Source: Phycisphaerae bacterium
GTDB lineage: Bacteria > Planctomycetota > Phycisphaerae > SM23-33
DNA length: 38,475 nt
Assembly (NCBI GenBank): GCA_016782885.1
Contig: JADHXQ010000039.1
Span: forward strand, 1-38,475
Direction: 5' to 3'
Each line of letters begins with the position of its first letter. Position 1 is the first letter of the stretch. Positions 9,820 through 17,750 of the stretch are shown piece after piece. Position numbers and translations under genes: made by a program. The notes beneath the pieces are model-generated. The model was not told the DNA's origin, searched no databases, and saw nothing but the letters and a program-made list of their open reading frames with translations.

Positions 9820-9832
9820 CCCGGGCGCCGGG
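9820..9832 (-). other. GC-rich hairpin between SMP-30-like and UROD genes
   Basis: On the minus strand the 13 bases form a perfect 5-bp stem (CCCGG / CCGGG) with a CGC loop, extendable by three more pairs across a single T bulge. No U-tract follows, so it is not a standard intrinsic terminator. It lies in the 83-base gap between two genes of the run and could act as an mRNA processing or stability element, or as a partial attenuator. Only the pairing is seen and the role is inferred. Confidence 0.35.
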
Positions 9833-9854
9833 ACCGACGGCAAACATCGCCGCC

Positions 9855-10745
9855 CTAGTCATCCGACCTGAGTCGATAGACTTCCACGGTATTGCGATAG
9901 AACTGCGGCACGTAGACCAGGCCTCGCTTGTGATCGACGCCCAGGTCCGCGGGATATTCCAGCCCTTCGGCCAGCAGGGTCACAGTTTTACGGTCCGCGG
10001 CGATTGAATACACCTTGTGTCCGTGGCAATCGGTAATCAGGAAGGTTCCATCGTCGAGGATTTCAATACCGTCGATTCCGGCGAATTTCGGCGCCAGTCC
10101 AAACGCCTTTGGCGGATCCTTGCCCGCCGGATCCAGTTCGTACAGGTCAGAATGCTCCTTGTCGGTCGTAACTGCAAACAGCCTGCCTTTCCAGGCCTTG
10201 ACGCCGTTGACCCCTTTGAGGTCCACAAACTTCCCGCCGGTTCCCTGGCGATCGACGCGGAAGACGGCGTCCTGTCCGGTCACGTAGACGTAGTTCGCAT
10301 CACAGCCGGCGTCATTGAATCCGTGATCGGTCCCCTCTACGGGCACGACTTCGATTTTCGAAGGATTCTCAAGGGGACATCGCTTCAGGTTGTTGCGATC
10401 GTTGAAGTAAAGGTATCCATTGAAAAAGCACATCCCCGAAGGCCCGTGAACTTTCAGCGCTTCGGTCCCCTGGACGGTCTTGAGCTTTTTGAGCTTTCCG
10501 CCGGGAGCGAGCGTGGCGATGAACCCGTTTGAATCGAGCGCCCCGACAGTGTCGCGAGTCACCGCAAAGATATTGGATACGTAAACAGTTCCGTCGGCGG
10601 GATTCACCTCCGCACATTCCGGGATATTGAAGCCCTTGACGGAACTTACGTGCTCCAAACGCCAAGTTTTTCCAGAACCGCCCGCAGCACATCCGCAGGC
10701 CGATGCGGCGCACAAAGCACAAAGGACGGACAATGCTGTTTTCAT
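9855..10745 (-). CDS. SMP-30/NHL-like beta-propeller protein
   Basis: The 296-residue protein starts at the ATG at 10745, supported by AAGGAGAAGAAA directly upstream and a 10-base gap to the preceding gene. The frame stays open further upstream, but that stretch overlaps the HzsA-related gene and lacks a signal peptide. Residues 1-20 form a short export signal rich in Cys (SACGCAAGG), which suggests a lipoprotein although the lipobox is not canonical. The rest shows repeated propeller blades: NPADGTVYVSNIF, GFIATLAPGGKLKKL, GIEILDDGTFLITD, YPADLGVDHKRGLVYVPQF. This is the pattern of SMP-30/gluconolactonase and NHL proteins. Whether it hydrolyses a lactone is not decidable from the visible motifs. 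It is cotranscribed with a redox-type dihaem protein upstream. Confidence 0.85.
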   Translation of the reverse strand: MKTALSVLCALCAASACGCAAGGSGKTWRLEHVSSVKGFNIPECAEVNPADGTVYVSNIFAVTRDTVGALDSNGFIATLAPGGKLKKLKTVQGTEALKVHGPSGMCFFNGYLYFNDRNNLKRCPLENPSKIEVVPVEGTDHGFNDAGCDANYVYVTGQDAVFRVDRQGTGGKFVDLKGVNGVKAWKGRLFAVTTDKEHSDLYELDPAGKDPPKAFGLAPKFAGIDGIEILDDGTFLITDCHGHKVYSIAADRKTVTLLAEGLEYPADLGVDHKRGLVYVPQFYRNTVEVYRLRSDD

Positions 10746-10755
10746 TTTCTTCTCC

Positions 10756-13700
10756 TTATTGAACGATAATCCGGAAACCGACATTGTAGACCCGCTGCCA
10801 ACTCGGGTAAGCCAGGCGATAACTCGATGTCGAGCGAACGGGACGATCGTTCCAGGACCCGCCGCGGACGACTTTGCGCCCGGCCTGCAATGCGTTGCGC
10901 CCGTCGCTCGCGGAGTATGGATAACTCCGCATTTCACTGCGAGTCCACTCGGCGACATTCCCGTGCATGTCTTTAAGCCCAAAGGCATTGGCCTGATACG
11001 CGCCGACATGATTGAGGCAATGCGCTTTATCGGCCGAGACCTTGTTCTTCTGCGCCAGCGTCCAGTGATTGGAGGGCATGTATTTGGTGCGCCTGTTATC
11101 GGAGGTGGGATCCGACAGGTTCGCGAATTCGGGATACTTCGTCACATCGTCGCCGAACGAAGTGGCGGTTTCGGTTCCCGCCCGACAGGCCCATTCCCAC
11201 TGCGCTTCGGTCGGCAGGGAGACATTCTTACCGGTCTTCTTCGACAACCACGCGCAGAAAGCGTTTGCCTGGTCCCACGAGACGCGAATGACCGGATAGG
11301 TTTTCCGATCCATGACGAAACCGTATCTGATCACCACGCCCGGTTTGCCGTACAGTTCGTTGCGATGATCCTCCGCAAACTGCTGATACTGCTGCAGCGT
11401 CACCTCGGTAACGCCCATCTTGAACGGTTTGTCGATGGCGGTCATATGCATGGGCTGCTCGTCAGGAGATTCGCTGTTTGAACCCATGACAAATTTCCCG
11501 GCGGGGATCGAGACGACTTCCATCTTCACGCCATCGCCCAGATCGAGAACTTCGATCGCACCGGGTTTTCCCTGGAATGGCCAGTTGGCTACTTTTGGAG
11601 CGGCCGCGGGAACGGGAGTTTTTTCCGGCGCGATGAACGTCTCTGTCTTCTTATAGGGTTTATGGATCACTTCGGATTCAATTTCCAGCGTCGTCGCATA
11701 TTCCTTATAAATCTCAGCCCTGCGGTCCATGGCCTTTCGGGACCGGCTCGACATGCGCATTTCGCCATAGCTACCCTGAGCCTGGGCGTTCAAATCGATC
11801 CAGGTAATCAGGCGGTCCCACGCTTCGGCGTCAAGTTTGACGTTGTGGTGCCCTTTCGATAGCATTTGGATCAGTTCGCTCGTATCGGCGTGGTAGTTCA
11901 GCGGGGTCAGCAGGTGGAGGTTCCCCTCGGGCCCGGGGCGGCGAACGAACATTTGAAGTTCGAAGTAAGATCGCGGCATGGCGTTTTGCATGAAGTTGCC
12001 GTCGCCAAAACGCCCCAGCCTGGCGTCGGCGAGATTGATGCGATCTTTTTTCTTACCGTCATGGCAACCAGCGCAATACTTATCCAACACCGGTTGGACT
12101 TCACGAAGGAAGGAGAACCCGCGAATTGGCCCGTACCAGGGCTTAATGGTCTGGCGACCCTTGCGCGAGGCCAGGGCGACCTTGCTCGGCGGCGCGTCGT
12201 TCTGGCTTTCGTGACAACCGATGCACGACAGGACTTCGCCCGGCATCGCCGTCATCCAGCTTCGCATCAGGGCCAGGGCCTTTCCGTCGGCGTCCAGCGG
12301 CTGCAATGCAAGCGGCGTGTTGCACGGGACAGCGAACATCGCCGAGCCGTCTTTTTCCACGTTGACCGTGCCGAGAATCACTTTGATGTCCCAACCGCTC
12401 TGAATACCGGCATGGGCGTGCCCGCCAAATCCGCGGGGGGAGAACTCATACTTGAAAACGCGCAGTTTCTTCACGGCGCCTCTGGGCACGCCGGCGAGCC
12501 CCGGGCCGAAGTAGACGTCCGAAAGAACCACCGTGGCGTCCTTCGCCTTCAGGTCGATCCGTTCGGGAATAACCGGCGGCCTGGTCCGCTTTCTCAACGG
12601 GATCGGTTCAAGGTAATGATGCGACGCGGATCGCTTCAGCGGAAGAATGTTATCGAAGGAGTCGACCAGGCAAACGCTGAAACGGTCCCTGCCGCTGAAC
12701 CTTGCGGCCGCGATGTGGAGGTCCCGGTTCAATGGAAAGGGATGCAGGAACTTCGGCCAGGAGCCTCCGAAGTAATGATCGGTGACAACGGACTTGAACT
12801 CTTTTCCATATCCGGGAATCGCCTGCAGTACGCCGCGGCCTTCGGTGCGTCCCCTGGCGACATCGAACAGGACCAGTTGCCCGCTGCGTTTGGAGCCATG
12901 ATGACCGCTGGCGACCGCGGTGAAGCAACTGGGATGCCCGGGCACGCTCTTGGCGTAGAACAAGCTGTTAGGCCACCACGAGTTGCTTCCATAGTGCGCC
13001 CGCTGATCGGTCCCGTCAGGATTCATGGTGAACAGGACGCGAGACCAGAAGTGGGAAAGGTCGGTGTAATCCCATCGCAGGTACATGACGCGCCCGTTCT
13101 CCATGAGGTATGGGTTCCAGTTGCTTTCCTGGTCAAAAGCGAGGCGGCGGATTCCCGTGCCATCGTTGTTCATGACATGGAGGTTGGCGATGTCGCCGCT
13201 GCCGCCAATGCATGGAACGCCCTGAAACCCGGAGGTCGAAGCGTAGATAATCTTTCCGTTGGGCAGGTAGCATGCGTCGAAATTATGGATGTCGGCGTGC
13301 TTGCTCGAACTGACCTGGCGGATGGATTTGTCCTTGATGCTCAGTTCAAACACCTGCCAGGTGTTATTCTTTGCGATAGATGAAAACAAGGCCTTGTCGG
13401 CGTCAAAATGGAGATTCAGGTCGCCCATGAAGAACTTCGACTCGGTCAGCGGCTGGAACTCGCCCTCAAGCGACATGGTCCCGATCGCCCCGTTCCCTCC
13501 GGACTTGCCGAGCGAAGTTTGGGTAAGCCAGTTTGAAGCCGTCCCGGGTACATTTCGCCGAACGGTAAGAATCCGATCGAAATCGACAGCGGGGTTCGAC
13601 AAGAGAACCCGTCGTTTGAAGTCAATAATCGCCCGAACCGCTGGAACCGAGGTCGCGGTCTTGAGTTTGGCTGTGTGGGACTTCAATTCCTCCAGCAGTT

Positions 13701-13941
13701 TGGCCTGGTCAAAGCGCTTCGGATACCGCTTGGACAAATCCTTGATAGCCCGTTCCATAGCCTCCGGATTGAAGAGCGAAAGCTCCCCGCCAGCGCCCCC
13801 CTTGACCGCGCGCTTCCTGCGGGCGAGGGCGTCGCATGTCGGCAAAACCGAAAAGAATATGCCCGACAAAACCAGCAGTCGCAGCAAAAGGGACAGAGAG
13901 AGTGGAGTACCTGGGTTTTGATAGCGATCTTCTCTCATCAT
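10756..13941 (-). CDS. HzsA-related dihaem propeller fused to a SUMF1-like domain
   Basis: A 1061-residue exported protein whose signal segment (about 15-38) follows a charged N-terminus. Residues about 150-560 carry TolB/PD40-type propeller repeats such as YLPNGKIIYASTS and YLMENGRVMYLRWDY, as in the hydrazine synthase alpha-subunit-like family. Two c-type haem motifs follow, CIGCH at 573-577 and CAGCH at 623-627. A Pro-rich linker (about 760-785) leads to a SUMF1/FGE-type domain from about 800 to the end: IPAGKFVMGS, YPVIRVSWDQANAFC, LPTEAQWEWACRAGTE, GNVAEWT, GGSWND and GFRI. The active-site cysteines of true formylglycine-generating enzymes, expected between GGSW and the final GFR, are absent. 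Catalysis of formylglycine formation is therefore unlikely, and a binding role is inferred. Two ATGs (13941, 13938) follow AAGGAAA. Confidence 0.9.
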   Translation of the reverse strand: MMREDRYQNPGTPLSLSLLLRLLVLSGIFFSVLPTCDALARRKRAVKGGAGGELSLFNPEAMERAIKDLSKRYPKRFDQAKLLEELKSHTAKLKTATSVPAVRAIIDFKRRVLLSNPAVDFDRILTVRRNVPGTASNWLTQTSLGKSGGNGAIGTMSLEGEFQPLTESKFFMGDLNLHFDADKALFSSIAKNNTWQVFELSIKDKSIRQVSSSKHADIHNFDACYLPNGKIIYASTSGFQGVPCIGGSGDIANLHVMNNDGTGIRRLAFDQESNWNPYLMENGRVMYLRWDYTDLSHFWSRVLFTMNPDGTDQRAHYGSNSWWPNSLFYAKSVPGHPSCFTAVASGHHGSKRSGQLVLFDVARGRTEGRGVLQAIPGYGKEFKSVVTDHYFGGSWPKFLHPFPLNRDLHIAAARFSGRDRFSVCLVDSFDNILPLKRSASHHYLEPIPLRKRTRPPVIPERIDLKAKDATVVLSDVYFGPGLAGVPRGAVKKLRVFKYEFSPRGFGGHAHAGIQSGWDIKVILGTVNVEKDGSAMFAVPCNTPLALQPLDADGKALALMRSWMTAMPGEVLSCIGCHESQNDAPPSKVALASRKGRQTIKPWYGPIRGFSFLREVQPVLDKYCAGCHDGKKKDRINLADARLGRFGDGNFMQNAMPRSYFELQMFVRRPGPEGNLHLLTPLNYHADTSELIQMLSKGHHNVKLDAEAWDRLITWIDLNAQAQGSYGEMRMSSRSRKAMDRRAEIYKEYATTLEIESEVIHKPYKKTETFIAPEKTPVPAAAPKVANWPFQGKPGAIEVLDLGDGVKMEVVSIPAGKFVMGSNSESPDEQPMHMTAIDKPFKMGVTEVTLQQYQQFAEDHRNELYGKPGVVIRYGFVMDRKTYPVIRVSWDQANAFCAWLSKKTGKNVSLPTEAQWEWACRAGTETATSFGDDVTKYPEFANLSDPTSDNRRTKYMPSNHWTLAQKNKVSADKAHCLNHVGAYQANAFGLKDMHGNVAEWTRSEMRSYPYSASDGRNALQAGRKVVRGGSWNDRPVRSTSSYRLAYPSWQRVYNVGFRIIVQ

Positions 13942-14043
13942 TTTCCTTGCTGACCGTCATGTTGTGTTTTTGAGGTCGCCACCTGGTCCAGCGGCCTGCC
14001 GTTGAGGCTGCACACCTGACATACCGTAGTCTACTGTTTCTCA

Positions 14044-17037
14044 TTATTTCCGTCCATAGACACGCTGTGCAGCCAAGCGGCCAAGTTCGGCGGCGATGCT
14101 CTGCAAACTCTTTGTCCACTGGCCAAATTCGACGCTCATGGCATTCTTGATCTTCGGTTTTTTAATGCCTTCGACCAGTTCAGCGGTCGGCTGGGCGTAT
14201 ATGAATGCGACCTTGTCCTGCCCGTAGGTCTCGGCAAGACTGGCGGCGTAGGCGTCCAGGGCCGGCGCGTACCGGGATACATCTTCGCCGATGTTTTTCT
14301 GCCCCGGGATCCATACCACGCCTTTAACAGCGCATGGCGTTGTCGGGCTTATGCAGAAATTGTAGGTATGGGTTGCGGTTTCGGTGTCATTGGACCATTG
14401 GTTATAATACGGCGCGGGGAAAGGAGGTATCGCTGAAGCCATTTTGGCGGGCAATTGCTTACCGGCCTTTAGCATTACCGCAACATCGCTGTTATACTTT
14501 TTGAGGGTCTTGATATAATTTACGACTGCATTTTTGCATGAATCCGTGTCGGGATACGCCAGGTTAATATCGTCGCGTTCCTTTTCAAAACCTCTCGCCG
14601 TCTGCATACCCGCATGCGAGATCCATGTAAGCGGCGGGTTGTCGGCGCCGAAGTTCATTATTCCTATTGGCACGTTCTTTTCCTGAACTTTAGACGCGAA
14701 ATAATAGGCTGCCGCGGATGTATCTCGCTCTTTCTCGGTAAAGACCGCCGGTCGCCAGGATGACGAATACTTGCCACCACCGATTTCCATGCGCCGCTTG
14801 CGGGGCACCCTGAAACGACGTGCATTCGTCCTTATCTTGAACTCACGAAGCAGAGGGATCGGCTTTGGCGGGGCGGTATTTTTGTTTTTGCTCGAGCATG
14901 CGAGTTCGCCGCTGACATGCTTGCCCCCTGTCAGCACCCATACATCACCGACGACAACATCACGGATCGTCGACGACGGTCCATCGCTGCAAGTGACCGT
15001 CAGGCCTCGCCCCTTTGTCGCGGCGGGCATGGGGTCAAGCAAGACCCGCCATTGATCGAACTCGCTGACAACGGTCTTCTTCGTCTGGCCGGCGAAAGTT
15101 ACGGTAACCTCAGCACCAGCTTTGGCAAATCCCCAAACAGGAACAGGCATATTCCGCTGGATGACGGCACCATGACGAAGAGGAGTCATGAACTGCAAAT
15201 AGGGTCTGAGCGCCGGCGGATTCTTTTTGGCTTCTTCCGCGGCCTTTGCTTTTGCGATTTCTTCGGGAAGGTCTTCATTGAATAACTGCTTGCCATCGAA
15301 ACAGGCAAAGGGCAGAGCCGCCAAACCGGACTTGTTGTAGAGGTTCGCGCCCATTGGCGTTGCGCTGTAGGCATATTGAACACCCACCGGGTTCGGGACG
15401 TTCTTTGATGTCACGACAATTTCACGATCACCTGCAATGACCGCGTCGGCGGGATACCATTTGCGGTCCTTACCGCAAAGGCGGAAGTGTTTGAGCTTCT
15501 GGTTGGGTGTTGCTCTAGCCGGCTCGAAATAGGCTGGCGGTTGCTTTTTATAATCGGCGGCCATTCCCTTGCTGCCAACCATCAGACCGCCGCCGGGTCC
15601 GCGCTGTTCAAACTGAACGTGAACCTTATTGCCTTTGACGCTGTATGACTTGTAGATCGGACCGGTGTAGGGGATCTTTTTACCGTACTGATGGACCAGC
15701 GCCCAGCGGGCCATACGTTTACCGGGGTCGAGTTTATTGTAATTGTGAATTCCTGCCGGGCGAGCGGAGTTGAGATCGTACTGGGGAACCATACCGACGT
15801 TCTTGTCACTATTGTTCAGGAAGAACAGCGTCTGTGCCTCTCGGATATCGGCAAATCCGACGTTGTCTGGATTGGGTTCGCCGTAAGCCTGCATCTGTGT
15901 AAAGTAGAATGGAAGATCGGGCTTACCCCAGTTTTTACGTATACCGTTGATCAATGCTTCCATCTTTGCCGCATAGATCTTACCGTCATTTGCGTTATGC
16001 GTGCCCTGGCACCAGATCATACCGCGGATTGCGTACGGGACGAGCGGTGCGATCTTGAAGTTGTACATGCGTGAGGCGCCCTTCCAATCGTCGGCGATAC
16101 CGGGCAGGGACGGGCGGGACAAGACCGTGCCCGGCCGTTCGATATACGTTCCGTCCTGGCGCGCCCAGCTACTCGCAACATCCATCGCCCCAACCGCTCG
16201 CATCCGTTTGATCCGCTTTTCGCCGGCGACCTGCCATTCTCTGAGCTTCTGAAAATACTTGTCGAAGGCCTGCTTGCCTTCCGGCGTGCTCGGGTCGGAC
16301 TGTTTGATCTTGAGGACAATATCCTGAAGTTTCGGGTGGGACGCAAAGCCTTCAAAAGGTATCCACGTCTCGATCTGGGTCGCACCGTGCGTGCTGCGGA
16401 GGATGCCGATCGGAACTTTCAATTCTTCGTAGAGCCCATAAGCGAAGGCCAGAGACAGCGCGGAAAAATTCCCGGCGCTCTTTGCTTTTTTCCAACCTTC
16501 TTTTGCTTTCACGCGGTCGCAAACAAACAGCGACGAGCCCATGTCGGCATTGAATTCCCGAACGGGGATATCCTCTTTCGATCCCGCCATTTTATTTGCC
16601 AAATCCCGACACATGGACCTGCCGGCAATCCAGTCCATGTTCGACTGGCCGGAGGAGAACCAGACCTCGCCTACCAGGATGTCTTTCAGCGTCAGGGATT
16701 CGCCGTCGGACGCTTTCACCGAAAGCTCGCTCCCCTTGGCAGAAGCCTTCAGCGGGGCGAGCTTGAGCGTCCACTTGCCGTCCGCGCCGGCCTGGGCCTG
16801 CTTCGTTTGTCCGGCGAATGATACCGTGACAGTCGAGCCCTTTTGGGCCCAGCCCCATACAGGTATCGCCATCTCACGCTGCAGTACAGCATGGTCTAAA
16901 AACGGAGACGCCAGTTCCAGCGTCTGTTTCCGGGCCGCCAACAACGTCGCCGGAATCTCCCTGGCGGAAACAGGAAGGACGTGGATCGTCATTACCACGG
17001 CGATGAGGGTCAAAATGGTCTTGGTTTGATTTCGCAT
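14044..17037 (-). CDS. Tandem sialate O-acetylesterase family protein, first gene of the operon
   Basis: This 997-residue exported protein begins with a signal peptide (about 1-25) and contains two SASA modules. The first is complete in appearance: AVLQREMAIPVWGWA, SSGQSNM with nucleophile Ser132, an IWCQGTHN block and His431 in a GIHNYN motif. The second begins near residue 617 (GAVIQRNMPVPVWGFA). Where SGQSNM is expected (near 700-707) it reads TGGKHVSG, so its nucleophile is lost, and it is probably a pseudo-enzyme half used for structure or binding. The ATG at 17037 has AAGGAACC at proper spacing and lies about 30 bases after a predicted sigma-54 transcription start. A 102-base gap, the largest in the run, separates it from the HzsA/SUMF1 gene. 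The architecture matches the edge-truncated gene at 2384. Confidence 0.91.
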   Translation of the reverse strand: MRNQTKTILTLIAVVMTIHVLPVSAREIPATLLAARKQTLELASPFLDHAVLQREMAIPVWGWAQKGSTVTVSFAGQTKQAQAGADGKWTLKLAPLKASAKGSELSVKASDGESLTLKDILVGEVWFSSGQSNMDWIAGRSMCRDLANKMAGSKEDIPVREFNADMGSSLFVCDRVKAKEGWKKAKSAGNFSALSLAFAYGLYEELKVPIGILRSTHGATQIETWIPFEGFASHPKLQDIVLKIKQSDPSTPEGKQAFDKYFQKLREWQVAGEKRIKRMRAVGAMDVASSWARQDGTYIERPGTVLSRPSLPGIADDWKGASRMYNFKIAPLVPYAIRGMIWCQGTHNANDGKIYAAKMEALINGIRKNWGKPDLPFYFTQMQAYGEPNPDNVGFADIREAQTLFFLNNSDKNVGMVPQYDLNSARPAGIHNYNKLDPGKRMARWALVHQYGKKIPYTGPIYKSYSVKGNKVHVQFEQRGPGGGLMVGSKGMAADYKKQPPAYFEPARATPNQKLKHFRLCGKDRKWYPADAVIAGDREIVVTSKNVPNPVGVQYAYSATPMGANLYNKSGLAALPFACFDGKQLFNEDLPEEIAKAKAAEEAKKNPPALRPYLQFMTPLRHGAVIQRNMPVPVWGFAKAGAEVTVTFAGQTKKTVVSEFDQWRVLLDPMPAATKGRGLTVTCSDGPSSTIRDVVVGDVWVLTGGKHVSGELACSSKNKNTAPPKPIPLLREFKIRTNARRFRVPRKRRMEIGGGKYSSSWRPAVFTEKERDTSAAAYYFASKVQEKNVPIGIMNFGADNPPLTWISHAGMQTARGFEKERDDINLAYPDTDSCKNAVVNYIKTLKKYNSDVAVMLKAGKQLPAKMASAIPPFPAPYYNQWSNDTETATHTYNFCISPTTPCAVKGVVWIPGQKNIGEDVSRYAPALDAYAASLAETYGQDKVAFIYAQPTAELVEGIKKPKIKNAMSVEFGQWTKSLQSIAAELGRLAAQRVYGRK

Positions 17038-17080
17038 TGTTATGGTTCCTTATTTCATCCGGTGGGGTCTTGACGGTTTG

Positions 17081-17096
17081 GCAACTACAGATCCAA
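17081..17096 (-). promoter_or_regulatory. Candidate sigma-54 (-24/-12) promoter of the esterase operon
   Basis: The minus strand reads TTGG, eight bases, TTGC, with the GG-to-GC spacing that sigma-54 requires and C at the third variable position as in TTGGCAC-N5-TTGC. The expected start site is near 17069, leaving a 32-base leader that contains the ribosome site of the gene starting at 17037. A sigma-54 activator gene lies just upstream at 17751-19082. Under equal base frequencies an eight-base match with fixed spacing should arise about once by chance in this window on both strands, so its position carries most of the weight. Confidence 0.6.
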
Positions 17097-17191
17097 CCTA
17101 GTCACCCCCGGAATCTACCGATGGCACTCGCCAACCATGATAGAAATATTACTGCAATCAGGCGGTTTTAGTAAGAGGAAAGCATATTCTA

Positions 17192-17224
17192 TTTGCGGCA
17201 AAGTGAATGCATTGTGCGTCGCAC
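17192..17224. promoter_or_regulatory. Two phased dyads, possible activator binding sites
   Basis: TTTGCGGCAAA (17192-17202) and GTGCGTCGCAC (17214-17224) are each perfect inverted repeats around one central base. Their centres are 22 bases apart, about two helical turns, and lie roughly 128 and 150 bases upstream of the predicted sigma-54 start. That is the usual placement of NtrC-type enhancer sites. The half-sites differ, so they may not bind the same protein. Binding by the neighbouring regulator is inference. Confidence 0.35.
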
Positions 17225-17337
17225 GTCTGTTGCGCGTCTTTCGTGGGACGGTTATGCTGTGTGCGATAAAGAGTTAGGACGAGAGCAACGAAACGGGCGG
17301 CGCCATTTGAGCGGATGAACTGCTGAAGGGACAAATG

Positions 17338-17560
17338 ATGGCCAAACAACGGCGTGTGGCGATGATGCTTGAACTGGAATAACCTTACCAGCACCATCAT
17401 GGCGTATGGTATCAAAACTCAGCCGTGTCAGAATATCGCTTGGAGTTCGCCCCGAGAGGACCTGTCCCTGCGGCGGAATAGCGATGGCGTTCTTCGATGC
17501 TCAACCCAGAACACCGTTTGGTCCTGGAACTCCGCAGATCCTCGCGACATACTTACGTGA
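17338..17560 (+). pseudogene. Decayed 5' end of a XylR-type (LacI/AraC hybrid) regulator
   Basis: From the ATG at 17338, preceded by AAGGGA, the reading is MAKQRRVAMMLELE, then a TAA at 17380-17382, then PYQHHHGVWY in the same frame. This resembles the start of planctomycete XylR-type sugar regulators, which typically read RRVAxMLELxWPYxRHxG. Some 90 bases later a second frame gives NSDGVLRCSTQ, like the family's YDGVIAR block. The pattern suggests one nonsense change, at least one frameshift and loss of the rest, including the AraC DNA-binding domain. Its divergent position next to the esterase operon fits a former regulator. The match is from memory of the family and only about 30 residues support it. 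Confidence 0.38.
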
Positions 17561-17750
17561 AGGAAGATCCCTCAACTAAAAAACCGCCTGGCAGGGCGTA
17601 TGTCTTCTGTTCTACACACATGGATTCCTGACCGCACCGTTTCGCTTGGTGAACTCTCGCTTCCCTGAGAATAGTGAGATCCTGAAGGCCTTCCATTGTG
17701 CAATCAAGCTGTTTCAGACATTTCCGCATGAGGGACAAACCACGACACAG
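17561..17750. other. Intergenic stretch downstream of the response regulator
   Basis: I see no convincing gene, terminator hairpin or repeat here. Short open frames exist on both strands but lack ribosome sites and recognisable sequence. It may be further remnant of the decayed regulator next to it. Confidence 0.4.

Noticed and set aside
10746..11009. N-terminal extension of the SMP-30-like gene to 11009
   Set aside because: The extension overlaps the upstream gene, has no signal peptide, and a strong ribosome site plus signal peptide mark the ATG at 10745.
11866..13383. 505-codon plus-strand frame opposite the HzsA/SUMF1 gene, and similar frames at 1089-2027, 3937-5226 and 24892-26283
   Set aside because: All lie opposite well supported genes, show Arg/Val/Asp-rich composition typical of antisense GC-rich frames, and match no family I recognise.
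17158..17415. 85-codon minus-strand frame in the control region
   Set aside because: It crosses the proposed dyads and the regulator remnant, has no ribosome site, and its composition looks random.
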